64,000 bases of DNA from Polynucleobacter sp. es-EL-1 (GTDB taxonomy: Bacteria > Pseudomonadota > Gammaproteobacteria > Burkholderiales > Burkholderiaceae): positions 682,001-746,000 of the forward strand of contig NZ_CP061310.1 of assembly GCF_018687975.1 (NCBI RefSeq), given 5' to 3'. The notes beneath the pieces were generated by a model that was not told the DNA's origin, did not search any database, and worked only from the letters and a program-made list of their open reading frames with translations. This document shows positions 52,741 through 62,572 of this stretch, one piece after another (positions within the stretch are counted from its first letter, which is position 1; every line of letters begins with the position of its first letter). Both the position numbers and the translations under genes were made by a program.

Positions 52741-54134
52741 TGTTCTGGCGCTATGCGGCAATCCTATTGATAGCCGCTTTGTCAGGGTGTGCTGGTACAG
52801 GCGATTGGTCTTCAGATTCTGCTGGTCGTTCTGATCCGCGGGCAGCAAAAGCGAAGCGGGTCAATCTCAAGGATCAATCTGTTAGCAGCATCTATGCGCC
52901 ATCGAGCAATTTGTGGATACGTATCCGCGATGGCTTTCAGATGGAGCCCATGAATACTCCGCTAGAAATTGAGCAGGTGCGTTGGTTAAGTGCCAGACCG
53001 GATTATGTGCATCGCTCAATGGAGCGTTCTTCACGCTACTTGTTCTATATCGTACAAGAGGTGCATACACGCAATATGCCGATGGAGATTGCGCTATTAC
53101 CCTTTGTTGAAAGTGCTTTTGTCACCCATGCTAAGTCCAGCGCAAAAGCTATGGGCTTATGGCAATTTATGCCAGCAACCGGCAAAGATTTTCAATTAAC
53201 GCAAAATGTTTTTCGCGATGAGCGTAGAGACGTCTTGCAATCGACTGATGCTGCCTTAGATTACTTGCAGCGCTTACATAACCAATTTGGTAGTTGGGAG
53301 CTCGCTTTAGCAGCATACAACTGGGGCGCGGGTAATGTTGCCAAAGCGCAAAAGCGCAATCTTGCTGCTGGTTTACCAACGGATTATTTAAGTCTGAAGA
53401 TGCCTAATGAGACGCGCAATTACGTCCCCAAACTCATGGCGTATCGACAAATTGTTTTGGATCCCCAGGCCTACGGAATTGTGTTGCCGGAATTAGAAAA
53501 CCATCCTTACTTCATTGCAGTCGATGTAGAAAAGGATATTGATGTGGACTTGGTCATTAAATTAGCTGAAATTCCATCGGAGGAATTTCATAATCTCAAT
53601 CCTTCATTCAATAAGCCGGTCATTTTGAGCAATGCCAATCAACAGATTTTGTTGCCCTTTGGCCATGCAGAGGTCTTTCAGGAGAACCTCAAAAAGTACA
53701 CCAAACCGCTTTCCACTTGGACAGCAGTGCGGATTGCTAGAACCGAGACTGTTGATAAGGCTGCCAAAACTTTGGGGGTTGATGCAAATGCGCTAAGAGA
53801 GATCAATAACATCCCCAAGGGCATGCGGATTAGAGCGGGATCTACGGTGCTGATCCCTAAAACCAATCAACACGCTGGCGATATCTCGATGGCCATGGCT
53901 GAGAATGCCAATCTGAGCTTAGTGAAACCCGCTCCAGCGCCTAAAAAATGTGCAAAAGGGGCTAAATGTCCCGCAGCAAAGTCTTCTAAAACCGCCTCCG
54001 CGGCAAAAAAAGGGGGTTCTCAGCATAAACACGCATCGACAGGACTTGCAAATTCTGCGAAAAAAGGGACTGTGAAAGCTACTAGCCCCACAGCTAAGAC
54101 ATCTGCTGCTTCGGGGGCTAGCAAAATTCAATAA
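52740..54134 (+). CDS. mltD: Membrane-bound lytic murein transglycosylase D
   Basis: A 464-residue lipoprotein: signal ending in LSGCAG (Cys about 17). The SLT domain (about 100-260) has the catalytic Glu in LLPFVESAFVTHAKSSAKAMGLWQFMP. One LysM-like domain (about 325-375) binds peptidoglycan. The last 90 residues are Lys/Ala/Ser/Thr-rich, with a CAKGAKCPAAK stretch, probably disordered. ATG 52740 is used because AAGGA precedes it; a longer frame from 52722 overlaps gloB. Cleaves murein glycan strands. Confidence 0.92.
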   Translation: MFWRYAAILLIAALSGCAGTGDWSSDSAGRSDPRAAKAKRVNLKDQSVSSIYAPSSNLWIRIRDGFQMEPMNTPLEIEQVRWLSARPDYVHRSMERSSRYLFYIVQEVHTRNMPMEIALLPFVESAFVTHAKSSAKAMGLWQFMPATGKDFQLTQNVFRDERRDVLQSTDAALDYLQRLHNQFGSWELALAAYNWGAGNVAKAQKRNLAAGLPTDYLSLKMPNETRNYVPKLMAYRQIVLDPQAYGIVLPELENHPYFIAVDVEKDIDVDLVIKLAEIPSEEFHNLNPSFNKPVILSNANQQILLPFGHAEVFQENLKKYTKPLSTWTAVRIARTETVDKAAKTLGVDANALREINNIPKGMRIRAGSTVLIPKTNQHAGDISMAMAENANLSLVKPAPAPKKCAKGAKCPAAKSSKTASAAKKGGSQHKHASTGLANSAKKGTVKATSPTAKTSAASGASKIQ

Positions 54135-54171
54135 TTTTTCGAATCTTTAACTTACTTCATTTAGGTTGACC

Positions 54172-56055
54172 ATGTCTTATAAATCAGAACACGAACGCTC
54201 CATTAAAGACCCAGACGGTTTCTGGGGAGAGCAGGCAAAACTCATTCACTGGGAAAAGCCATACAACACCGTTCTGAATTATGCGAACCCGCCATTTGCA
54301 AAATGGTTTGAAGGTGGATTAACCAATCTTTGTTACAACGCTGTAGATCGTCACCTTGCCGATCGCGCTGACCAAATTGCTCTTGTTGCTGTTTCCACCG
54401 AAACCAATGTAGAAAAGGCATATACATTCAAAGAGCTCTACGAAGAAGTTAATCGTATGGCTGCTATCTACAAAGCCAACGGTGTTCAAAAAGGCGATCG
54501 TGTTTTGATCTATATGCCGATGATTGCCGAAGCGTGTTTTGCAATGCTAGCTTGTGCGCGTATTGGCGCTATCCACTCCGTAGTATTTGGTGGTTTTGCA
54601 TCCCATAGTTTGGCTTCACGTATTGATGATGCTAAGCCAAAGATGATTGTGACATCAGAAGCCGGTTCCCGGGGTGGCAAATCAGTTCCGTATAAGCCAT
54701 TGCTCGATGAGGCTATTACGCTGGCAAGCTACAAGCCTGAAAAAGTATTGATTGTGAATCGTGGCTTAACAGAGTTCACTACAGTAGCGGGGCGTGATTT
54801 GGATTACGCCAGCGAGCGCCAAAAACACCTAAATGATTTGGTGCCAGTTGAGTGGGTTGATGCAACCCATCCATCTTATATTTTGTATACCTCAGGTACT
54901 ACTGGCAAGCCTAAAGGTGTTCAGCGCGATACAGGTGGCTACGCAGTTGCCTTGATGTCTACGATGAATCATATTTTCTGTGGCAAGCCTGGCGAAACCA
55001 TGTTCACCACCTCCGACATTGGTTGGGTGGTAGGTCATAGCTACATTATCTATGGACCCTTGCTTAATGGAATGGCAACGATCATGTATGAAGGCACACC
55101 ATTAAGTCCAGATGCTGGCATCTGGTGGAGCTTGGTAGAAAAGTACAAGGTCTCCGTGATGTTCTCAGCACCTACCGCAGTGCGCGTTCTCAAGAAACAA
55201 GACCCTGCATTCTTAACAAAATATGATCTTTCGACATTACGTGCCTTGTTCCTGGCTGGCGAGCCTTTGGATGAGCCTACTGCGAGCTGGATTCATGATG
55301 CAATTAAGAAGCCGATTGTCGATAACTACTGGCAGACAGAAACTGGCTGGCCAATGCTGGCTATTCAGCGCGGCGTAGAGGTCATGCCGCACAAGTTTGG
55401 TTCACCAGGCGTACCTTCCTTTGGTTACAACATGAAGCTACTTGATGATGCAACTTCAGAAGAGTTGGGCTCAGACAAGAAGGGCGTCATTGCTATTGAA
55501 GGCCCATTGCCTCCCGGTTGTATGCAAACTGTTTGGGGTGATGACAAGCGTTTCGTGAGCACCTATTGGGAAACTATTCCTGGGAAGACGATTTACTCCA
55601 CCTTCGATTGGGGCATTAAAGATGATGATGGTTACTTCTTTATCTTAGGAAGAACGGATGACGTGATTAACGTTGCCGGACATCGCCTAGGGACGCGCGA
55701 GATCGAGGAAAGTATTTCCGGTCATCCAAACGTGTCTGAGGTAGCGGTGGTAGGTATCGAGGACAAACTCAAGGGTCAAGCTGCCATTGCCTTTGTCATA
55801 CCCAAGGATTCTTCTAATACCGCGACTTTAGAGGCGGAGTGCATGAAGACTGTAGATAGCACTTTAGGCGCTATTGCTCGTCCTGGCCGCGTGTACATCG
55901 TTACCGCCTTGCCTAAGACACGTTCAGGCAAGATTGTGCGACGCGCTCTCCAAGCAGTTGCTGAAGGGCGCGATCCTGGTGATATCAGCACTATGGAAGA
56001 TCAAACGGTTTTAGGTCAAATCAAGACCATCATCGAGCAGAGCGTCAAAGCTTAA
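54172..56055 (+). CDS. prpE: Propionyl-CoA synthetase
   Basis: A 627-residue acyl-CoA ligase. The AMP-binding P-loop YTSGTTGKPKGV (about residues 238-249), the DNYWQTETGWP block and the C-terminal acetylatable Lys in TRSGKIVRR match acetyl-/propionyl-CoA synthetases; the PrpE form is favoured because of the N-terminal KDPDGFWGEQAKLIHWEKPY. TTG 54166 is rejected as AGG fits ATG 54172 better. It activates propionate; with mmsA it suggests a working propionyl-CoA metabolism. Confidence 0.88.
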   Translation: MSYKSEHERSIKDPDGFWGEQAKLIHWEKPYNTVLNYANPPFAKWFEGGLTNLCYNAVDRHLADRADQIALVAVSTETNVEKAYTFKELYEEVNRMAAIYKANGVQKGDRVLIYMPMIAEACFAMLACARIGAIHSVVFGGFASHSLASRIDDAKPKMIVTSEAGSRGGKSVPYKPLLDEAITLASYKPEKVLIVNRGLTEFTTVAGRDLDYASERQKHLNDLVPVEWVDATHPSYILYTSGTTGKPKGVQRDTGGYAVALMSTMNHIFCGKPGETMFTTSDIGWVVGHSYIIYGPLLNGMATIMYEGTPLSPDAGIWWSLVEKYKVSVMFSAPTAVRVLKKQDPAFLTKYDLSTLRALFLAGEPLDEPTASWIHDAIKKPIVDNYWQTETGWPMLAIQRGVEVMPHKFGSPGVPSFGYNMKLLDDATSEELGSDKKGVIAIEGPLPPGCMQTVWGDDKRFVSTYWETIPGKTIYSTFDWGIKDDDGYFFILGRTDDVINVAGHRLGTREIEESISGHPNVSEVAVVGIEDKLKGQAAIAFVIPKDSSNTATLEAECMKTVDSTLGAIARPGRVYIVTALPKTRSGKIVRRALQAVAEGRDPGDISTMEDQTVLGQIKTIIEQSVKA

Positions 56056-56075
56056 GCAGCCCTTTTTTGATGCAA

Positions 56076-56120
56076 AAATTACCCCATGGGTCCTAGGACT
56101 AATGGGGTAATTTGCTTTTA
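56076..56120 (+). terminator. Terminator after prpE
   Basis: A 12-base-pair perfect stem, AAATTACCCCAT (56076-56087) with ATGGGGTAATTT (56102-56113), then a T-rich tail. The 14-base loop itself contains the palindrome GTCCTAGGAC (56090-56099). Confidence 0.85.
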
Positions 56121-56292
56121 GGCCTAATTGGCTGGGGATTCAAGGGTTTAGAGTGCAAAACTGGTATCATTACTAGGTTCGAAACTTAATAAATTACCCT
56201 AGCGCTTAAAGACACTCACCTCCCGCACAAACAGTCCTGGGTTGGTCTTTTTGGGGTGTTGAGCGTCGGATGGAGCAGGGACTGGAGATGGT
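56121..56292. other. Intergenic region upstream of carA
   Basis: About 170 bases that should hold the carA promoter. A TATCAT -10-like hexamer is visible at about 56163-56168, without a good -35. No gene or pyrimidine-sensing leader could be supported. GGAG at 56284-56287 is the carA ribosome site. Confidence 0.35.
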
Positions 56293-57495
56293 TTGTCACC
56301 CTTGCTTCCTTCTTTTCCTCCCGCCGTGTTGGCTTTAGCCGACGGCACTATATTTCCCGGTCTTAGTATTGGCGCTCCTGGCGAAACTGCTGGCGAAGTT
56401 GTTTTTAATACTGCTCTTACTGGCTATCAAGAGATCATTACTGATCCAAGCTATTCCCGCCAAATCGTTACCTTGACCTACCCTCACATTGGTAATGTTG
56501 GGGTTAATGCGCAAGATGCGGAGTCTAATCAAATTCATGCGGCTGGATTAGTCGTTAAAGACCTATCTAAGCGAGTATCTAACTTTAGATCTGAAGAGAG
56601 CTTAGATGCTTACCTCTCAAAAGCAGGGGTAGTCGGTATTTCAGGGATTGATACTCGTAAATTAACCCGCATTTTGCGAGATAAAGGCGCTCAGTCTGGT
56701 GCAATCGTCGCTGGCAAGATGGGTGATGATGTCGAGAGTCTCAGCAAAAAGGCCCTGGAGTTGGCTAAAGCATTCCCAGGCATGGCCGGCTTAGATCTGG
56801 CCAAAGTCGTTACGACTAAATCCCCATATCAATGGCGCGAAGCTGAGTGGGATCTACATGGCCCAGACGGAAAACCTGCATACAGAACTTTAGATGCTAG
56901 TAAGCCAATCAAAAAAGTCGTTGCTTATGACTTTGGCGTCAAACGCAATATTTTGCGCATGTTAACGGAGCGCGGTTGTGAATTGACGATCGTGCCAGCG
57001 CAAACCAGCGCGGCAGAAGTATTGGCCATGAATCCTGACGGAGTCTTTTTCTCCAATGGCCCCGGCGATCCTGGACCATGTGATTACGCGATTGCTGCTG
57101 CAAAAGAAATTATTGAAAAGGGTGTCCCAACATTCGGCATTTGCTTGGGTCACCAGATTATGGGCTTAGCCGCTGGCGCCAAAACGTTGAAAATGAAATT
57201 TGGCCACCACGGCGCCAACCATCCAGTGAAAGATTTGGACACTGGGCGTGTAGCGATTACATCGCAGAACCACGGCTTTGCTGTCGATGCAAATTCATTG
57301 CCAGACAATATTCGTGTCACTCATGTTTCTTTGTTTGATGGGTCCCTACAAGGACTTGCTTGGAAGGATAAGCCTGCTTTGTGTTTCCAAGGCCATCCAG
57401 AAGCTTCGCCTGGGCCACATGACATTGCCTATTTATTTGATCGTTTTGTGGAGCTTATGAATGCTGCCGCTGTTGGTAATAAGGGGGGCAAATAA
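56293..57495 (+). CDS. carA: Carbamoyl-phosphate synthase, small (glutaminase) subunit
   Basis: A 400-residue subunit that releases ammonia from glutamine for CarB. The class I amidotransferase nucleophile is C284 in FGICLGHQIMGLA; the partner His and Glu are in FQGHPEASPGPHD. The N-terminal domain (LADGTIFPGLSIGAPGET) is complete. The start is TTG 56293, with GGAG about 6 bases upstream; the ATG at 56288 is out of frame. The stop overlaps the carB ATG by one base. Confidence 0.94.
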   Translation: MSPLLPSFPPAVLALADGTIFPGLSIGAPGETAGEVVFNTALTGYQEIITDPSYSRQIVTLTYPHIGNVGVNAQDAESNQIHAAGLVVKDLSKRVSNFRSEESLDAYLSKAGVVGISGIDTRKLTRILRDKGAQSGAIVAGKMGDDVESLSKKALELAKAFPGMAGLDLAKVVTTKSPYQWREAEWDLHGPDGKPAYRTLDASKPIKKVVAYDFGVKRNILRMLTERGCELTIVPAQTSAAEVLAMNPDGVFFSNGPGDPGPCDYAIAAAKEIIEKGVPTFGICLGHQIMGLAAGAKTLKMKFGHHGANHPVKDLDTGRVAITSQNHGFAVDANSLPDNIRVTHVSLFDGSLQGLAWKDKPALCFQGHPEASPGPHDIAYLFDRFVELMNAAAVGNKGGK

Positions 57496-60400
57496 TGCCT
57501 AAGCGTAGCGACATTAAGAGCATCCTAATTATTGGTGCTGGGCCGATTGTGATTGGTCAGGCCTGTGAGTTTGACTATTCTGGTGCGCAAGCTTGCAAAG
57601 CGTTGCGTGATGAGGGTTACAAAGTGATCTTGGTGAACAGTAATCCTGCCACCATCATGACTGATCCCGAGATGGCAGACGTGACCTATATCGAGCCAAT
57701 CACCTGGGAAGTAGTTGAGCGCATTATTGCTACCGAAAGACCTGATGCGATTTTGCCAACGATGGGCGGGCAGACCGCCTTGAACTGTGCGCTCGATTTG
57801 CATCGTCACGGTATTCTTGAAAAATACGGTTGTGAGTTAATCGGCGCATCCCCAGAGGCGATTGATAAAGCGGAAGATCGCCAGAAATTTAAAGATGCGA
57901 TGACCAAAATTGGTCTTGGATCCGCTAAGTCAGGCATTGCGCACTCAATGGAAGAGGCGCATGAAGTGCAGCAACGTATTCAGAAAGAGACTGGTAGCTT
58001 GGGTTTCCCGGTCGTCATTCGTCCTTCATTCACCATGGGTGGATCAGGCGGCGGAATTGCGTATAACCGTGAAGAGTTTGAAGAGATTTGTAAACGAGGT
58101 CTGGATTTATCACCAACCCGTGAACTCTTAATTGAAGAGTCACTCTTGGGCTGGAAAGAGTTTGAGATGGAAGTGGTGCGTGACCGTGCCGATAACTGCA
58201 TCATCGTGTGCTCCATCGAAAACTTAGATCCAATGGGCGTGCACACGGGTGACTCAATTACTGTCGCCCCCGCACAAACCTTGACGGATAAAGAATATCA
58301 ATTGATGCGTAATGCTTCAATTGCGGTATTGCGTGAAATTGGTGTGGATACTGGCGGATCAAACGTACAGTTCTCCATTAATCCAGTTGACGGTCGCATG
58401 ATCGTGATTGAGATGAACCCCCGTGTTTCACGTTCATCTGCATTGGCTTCTAAAGCAACGGGTTTCCCAATTGCGAAGATTGCTGCAAAGCTAGCAGTGG
58501 GTTACACCTTGGATGAGTTGAAAAATGACATTACCGGTGGTGCAACTCCAGCATCATTTGAGCCATCCATTGACTACGTTGTTACAAAGATTCCACGCTT
58601 TGCTTTTGAGAAGTTCCCACAGGCAGATTCTCGTTTGACAACGCAGATGAAGTCCGTAGGTGAGGTGATGGCGATAGGCCGTACTTTCCAAGAGTCATTC
58701 CAAAAGGCTTTGCGTGGCCTTGAGGTTGGTGTTGACGGCTTAGATGAGGTCTCCACTGATTTGGATGACATCATCCAAGAAATCGGCGAACCAGGCCCAG
58801 ATCGTATTTGGTATTTGGCCGATGCATTCCGTATGGGAATGGGCTTAGATGAGGTCTATAACGAGACCAAGGTTGATCCTTGGTTCTTAGAGCAAATTGA
58901 AGAGCTCATCACGATGGAAGCGGAGCTGAAGCAACGCAAGATCGATAGCCTCTCTGCTGCTGAACTGCGTTTTGTTAAGCAAAAAGGTTTCTCAGATCGT
59001 CGTTTAGGAAAACTATTGGGCGTAGATGCTGCCTCTGTGCGCGCTGCACGTCATCGCTTGAAAGTGGTCCCAGTTTATAAGCGGGTAGATACCTGTGCCG
59101 CTGAGTTCTCTACAAACACTGCTTATCTGTATTCCACCTATGAAGCAGAGCATGGCGAGTGCGAATCTCAGCCCACTACCAAAGACAAGATCATGGTCTT
59201 GGGCGGTGGTCCTAACCGTATTGGTCAAGGCATTGAGTTTGATTACTGCTGTGTACATGCTGCCTTAGCTATGCGTGATGATGGTTATGAAACCATCATG
59301 GTGAACTGCAACCCAGAAACTGTTTCTACTGACTACGATACTTCCGACCGCTTGTATTTTGAGCCTTTGACATTGGAAGATGTTTTGGAGATTGTTGCTA
59401 AAGAAAAACCCAAAGGTGTCATCGTTCAGTACGGCGGTCAGACTCCTTTGAAGTTGGCTTTAGATCTTGAGCGTAATGGCGTACCCATCATTGGTACATC
59501 ACCAGACATGATTGATGCCGCAGAAGATCGTGAGCGCTTCCAGAAGTTATTACATGACTTGAACTTACGTCAGCCACCGAACCGTACGGCTCGTGCAGAA
59601 GATGAAGCGCTCAAACTTGCAGAAGAAATTGGCTATCCATTGGTTGTGCGTCCTTCCTATGTATTGGGTGGTCGCGCCATGGAAATCGTTCATGATGGGC
59701 GTGATCTTGAGCGCTACATGCGCGAAGCGGTCAAGGTTTCTCATGACTCTCCGGTATTGCTAGATCGTTTCTTAAATGATGCGATTGAGTGTGACGTCGA
59801 TTGCATTAGCGATGGCCAACGTGTATTCATTGGCGGTGTCATGGAGCATATTGAGCAGGCTGGTGTTCATTCCGGTGACTCTGCTTGTTCATTGCCACCA
59901 TATTCTCTATCCGATGAGACGATCGCAGAGATCAAGCGTCAAACTGCTGCGATGGCAAAGGGTCTTAATGTCGTTGGCTTGATGAACGTGCAGTTTGCGA
60001 TTCAGAATGTCGATGGCAAGGATGTCATTTATGTTCTCGAGGTGAACCCACGGGCATCACGTACTGTGCCATTTGTCTCTAAAGCAACAGGCTTGCAGTT
60101 AGCCAAAATTGCTGCACGCTGCATGGTCGGTCAGACCTTAGATCAGCAAGGCATCAAATCAGAAGTAAAGCCTGCTTACTATTCAGTGAAAGAGGCAGTA
60201 TTTCCATTCAATAAGTTCCCAGGTATTGATCCAATCCTGGGACCAGAGATGCGATCTACTGGCGAGGTGATGGGTGTTGGCAAAACTTTTGGTGAGGCCT
60301 TGTTTAAGTCTCAGCTGGGCGCTGGGATTAAATTACCTAAGAGCGGCACTGTAGTGCTGACCGTAAAAGATAGCGATAAGCCTAAAGCGGTTGAAGTGGC

Positions 60401-60758
60401 TAAACTCTTGCACCAATTAGGCTTCCCAATGGTAGCTACTAAGGGTACTGCAGCAGCTATTGAAGCGGCTGGTTTGCCAGTGCGCGTCGTCAATAAGGTG
60501 AAAGATGGTCGTCCCCATATTGTGGACTTGATTAAAAACGGTGAAATTTCATTGGTATTTACTACTGTGGATGAAACCCGGACTGCAATTGCAGATTCCC
60601 GTTCGATTCGTACTAGTGCACAAGCCAATAATGTGACTTACTACACTACGATTAGTGCAGCGCGTGCGGTGATGGATGGTTTAATGGCATCACAAAATGG
60701 CAGTAAAGAGTCTATTGAAGTGTACGGTTTACAAAACCTACACAAGACCCTCAATTAA
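57495..60758 (+). CDS. carB: Carbamoyl-phosphate synthase, large subunit
   Basis: A 1087-residue enzyme with two ATP-grasp halves: the carboxyphosphate half (about 1-400), the oligomerization part (about 400-560), the carbamoyl-phosphate half (about 560-940) and the C-terminal MGS-like allosteric domain (about 945-1087). Phosphate-binding GGSGGGIAYN (first half) and VVRPSYVLGGRAMEIV (second half) are present. It produces carbamoyl phosphate for arginine and pyrimidine synthesis. Confidence 0.96.
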   Translation: MPKRSDIKSILIIGAGPIVIGQACEFDYSGAQACKALRDEGYKVILVNSNPATIMTDPEMADVTYIEPITWEVVERIIATERPDAILPTMGGQTALNCALDLHRHGILEKYGCELIGASPEAIDKAEDRQKFKDAMTKIGLGSAKSGIAHSMEEAHEVQQRIQKETGSLGFPVVIRPSFTMGGSGGGIAYNREEFEEICKRGLDLSPTRELLIEESLLGWKEFEMEVVRDRADNCIIVCSIENLDPMGVHTGDSITVAPAQTLTDKEYQLMRNASIAVLREIGVDTGGSNVQFSINPVDGRMIVIEMNPRVSRSSALASKATGFPIAKIAAKLAVGYTLDELKNDITGGATPASFEPSIDYVVTKIPRFAFEKFPQADSRLTTQMKSVGEVMAIGRTFQESFQKALRGLEVGVDGLDEVSTDLDDIIQEIGEPGPDRIWYLADAFRMGMGLDEVYNETKVDPWFLEQIEELITMEAELKQRKIDSLSAAELRFVKQKGFSDRRLGKLLGVDAASVRAARHRLKVVPVYKRVDTCAAEFSTNTAYLYSTYEAEHGECESQPTTKDKIMVLGGGPNRIGQGIEFDYCCVHAALAMRDDGYETIMVNCNPETVSTDYDTSDRLYFEPLTLEDVLEIVAKEKPKGVIVQYGGQTPLKLALDLERNGVPIIGTSPDMIDAAEDRERFQKLLHDLNLRQPPNRTARAEDEALKLAEEIGYPLVVRPSYVLGGRAMEIVHDGRDLERYMREAVKVSHDSPVLLDRFLNDAIECDVDCISDGQRVFIGGVMEHIEQAGVHSGDSACSLPPYSLSDETIAEIKRQTAAMAKGLNVVGLMNVQFAIQNVDGKDVIYVLEVNPRASRTVPFVSKATGLQLAKIAARCMVGQTLDQQGIKSEVKPAYYSVKEAVFPFNKFPGIDPILGPEMRSTGEVMGVGKTFGEALFKSQLGAGIKLPKSGTVVLTVKDSDKPKAVEVAKLLHQLGFPMVATKGTAAAIEAAGLPVRVVNKVKDGRPHIVDLIKNGEISLVFTTVDETRTAIADSRSIRTSAQANNVTYYTTISAARAVMDGLMASQNGSKESIEVYGLQNLHKTLN

Positions 60759-60777
60759 TTTAGGTTAGGTTAGAAGC

Positions 60778-61254
60778 ATGAGCACAATTCCAATTACTAA
60801 GCGTGGCGCAGAACTCCTGAAAGAAGAGTTGCATCGTTTAAAGCATATAGAGCGCCCAGCAGTGATCAATGCGATTTCTGAAGCCCGTGCACAAGGTGAT
60901 CTTTCTGAGAATGCTGAGTACGATGCTGCTAAAGAGAAGCAGGGATTTATTGAGGGTCGCATTCAAGAATTAGAGAGCAAATTATCTGCTGCGCAAATTA
61001 TTGATCCCGCAACTTTAGATGTATCGGGTCGCGTTGTATTTGGTGCGACAGTTGATCTTGAAGATTTAGAGGATGGCACTAAGTTCACTTACCAAATCGT
61101 GGGTGATGATGAAGCCGATATTGCTGCTAATAAAATTTCGATTAGCTCCCCGATTGCCCGTGCCTTAATTAGTAAAGAAGAGGGCGATGTTGTTGCAGTT
61201 CAAGCGCCTGGTGGCAATCGCGAAGTTGAAATATTAGCCGTTCGTTACATTTAA
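60778..61254 (+). CDS. greA: Transcription elongation factor GreA
   Basis: A 158-residue factor that rescues backtracked RNA polymerase. The N-terminal coiled coil carries the acidic tip LSENAEYDAAKEKQ (about 41-54). The C-terminal FKBP-like domain has ISSPIARALISKEEGD. Follows carB by 19 bases; carAB-greA is a frequent neighbourhood. Confidence 0.96.
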   Translation: MSTIPITKRGAELLKEELHRLKHIERPAVINAISEARAQGDLSENAEYDAAKEKQGFIEGRIQELESKLSAAQIIDPATLDVSGRVVFGATVDLEDLEDGTKFTYQIVGDDEADIAANKISISSPIARALISKEEGDVVAVQAPGGNREVEILAVRYI

Positions 61255-61273
61255 AAAATCAAACTTAATCTAA

Positions 61274-61765
61274 ATGACTGCTCTTCAGATTACCTCTCAT
61301 ACTGGAGCCCAAAGACTGTTTGTTTTGGTCGCGGGTTTGTGGGTTGGTAGTCTACTCACGGTAGGTTATTTAGTTGCTCCTGCAGTGTTTTCAACCATGA
61401 CAGATCGTCAGGCCGCTGGAATGGTTGCCGGGACTATTTTTAGAATAGAAGCCTACTTGAGCTTGATTATTTGCATGGCTTTAATGGTGCTCGCAAACCT
61501 GTTGGTGACGCGCGGTCTGAATCAATATCGCCTGATTCGTTGGATCTTATTGGCAATGCTATTGTGTTCAATCGCCGCTGCATTTGTCTTTATTCCGTGG
61601 ATGAACTCCCTGCGTGACAATGCCCTAGCGCAAGGCATGCCAGTCATGCTCTCGCCATCAGCTGATCTGTTTGGTAAGCTCCATGGCGCATCAAGTATCT
61701 TTTTTTCAATTCAAAGTCTCTTAGGCTTATTTTTAGTTTGGCGTTTGACTAAAGCGCAGCAATAA
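61274..61765 (+). CDS. DUF4149 membrane protein
   Basis: A 163-residue protein with four spans (about 15-37, 58-78, 86-108, 135-157). The first span region has the DUF4149 pattern FVLVAGLWVGSLLTVGYLVAPAVF. No function is assigned to this family. It follows greA by 19 bases and is likely in the carAB-greA transcript, which ends at the terminator beside its stop codon. Confidence 0.85.
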   Translation: MTALQITSHTGAQRLFVLVAGLWVGSLLTVGYLVAPAVFSTMTDRQAAGMVAGTIFRIEAYLSLIICMALMVLANLLVTRGLNQYRLIRWILLAMLLCSIAAAFVFIPWMNSLRDNALAQGMPVMLSPSADLFGKLHGASSIFFSIQSLLGLFLVWRLTKAQQ

Positions 61766-61791
61766 AAAAACGCCGACTAGCGGCGCTTTTT
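61764..61791. terminator. Bidirectional terminator
   Basis: CGCCG (61771-61775), loop ACTAG, CGGCG (61781-61785), with seven As before and five Ts after, so it can act on both converging transcripts (greA/DUF4149 and the YhbY gene). The first As belong to the DUF4149 stop codon. Confidence 0.85.
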
Positions 61792-61807
61792 ATCCAGAAT
61801 AAATACC

Positions 61808-62434
61808 TTAAGAACCCAGTGATTTTTTCTTGGTGCTACTCATGCGCACTTTACGCTTCTTAATAGGCGCTGGTGCAGCAGCGGCTTTGCGGTAGCCAGG
61901 GGATGACCAACCAATTTTTGATTCAGCAGCTTCAGAGCGCAGCACTCTTTTCTTTGGAGTGGCACTCTTCACAGCCGCCGCTCTCGCAAAAGGTGACTTG
62001 CTAGCTGCTGAGCGTCGATCTGAGCGCTCGGAGCTGCTCGTGCGAACACCTGCTTTGGCAACAGTTCTATTTGGTTGACGCTTGGTGCGAGGGGCTTGCA
62101 AAGATTTCTTGGTTTGTTTGCTCGATCTTCCAAGATTGGCAAAAGCTTCATCAACCATATCTTTTGGTTTCCAGAGCACCAGCAATTTTCCAATGTGCTG
62201 AACTGGGGCTGCATCCAACTTGTCGCATAACTCTTCATACATAGCGATGCGAGCATCACGATCATCACCGAAGACCCGAATCTTAATCAAGCCATGATGC
62301 GATATTGCAGACTTGGCTTCTTTAATTACGGCAGGCGTGAGACCGTCTCCACCAATCATGACCACCGGACTGAGGTCATGAGCGTCGGCTTTGAGGGATT
62401 TTCTTTGTGCGGGGGTGATAGTAAGTGCAGTCAT
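61808..62434 (-). CDS. YhbY-family (CRM domain) RNA-binding protein
   Basis: A 208-residue protein. The first 95 residues are the CRM/YhbY domain (LTPAQRKSLKADAHDLSPVVMIGGDGLTPAV, a GxxG-type RNA-binding fold), associated with pre-50S ribosomal particles. The remaining 110 residues are very rich in Lys, Arg, Ser and Ala and probably disordered; E. coli YhbY is only about 97 residues. It is divergent from rlmE and ftsH, a common arrangement. Confidence 0.88.
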   Translation of the reverse strand: MTALTITPAQRKSLKADAHDLSPVVMIGGDGLTPAVIKEAKSAISHHGLIKIRVFGDDRDARIAMYEELCDKLDAAPVQHIGKLLVLWKPKDMVDEAFANLGRSSKQTKKSLQAPRTKRQPNRTVAKAGVRTSSSERSDRRSAASKSPFARAAAVKSATPKKRVLRSEAAESKIGWSSPGYRKAAAAPAPIKKRKVRMSSTKKKSLGS

Positions 62435-62572
62435 GGGCTCGATGATAGAGCATCAGGGCTTGTAAAAAGGCTCTCATGCCCATATATATGTCTATCAAGA
62501 GACGTTTTACGTCGATTCCTTTTGCCATAGCGGTGATAAACAAGGAAAATAGACACCGAAAGTGGGTAAGTT

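Noticed and set aside
54166..54171. TTG 54166 as the prpE start
   Set aside because: It adds only two residues, and the AGG ribosome site is correctly spaced for ATG 54172.
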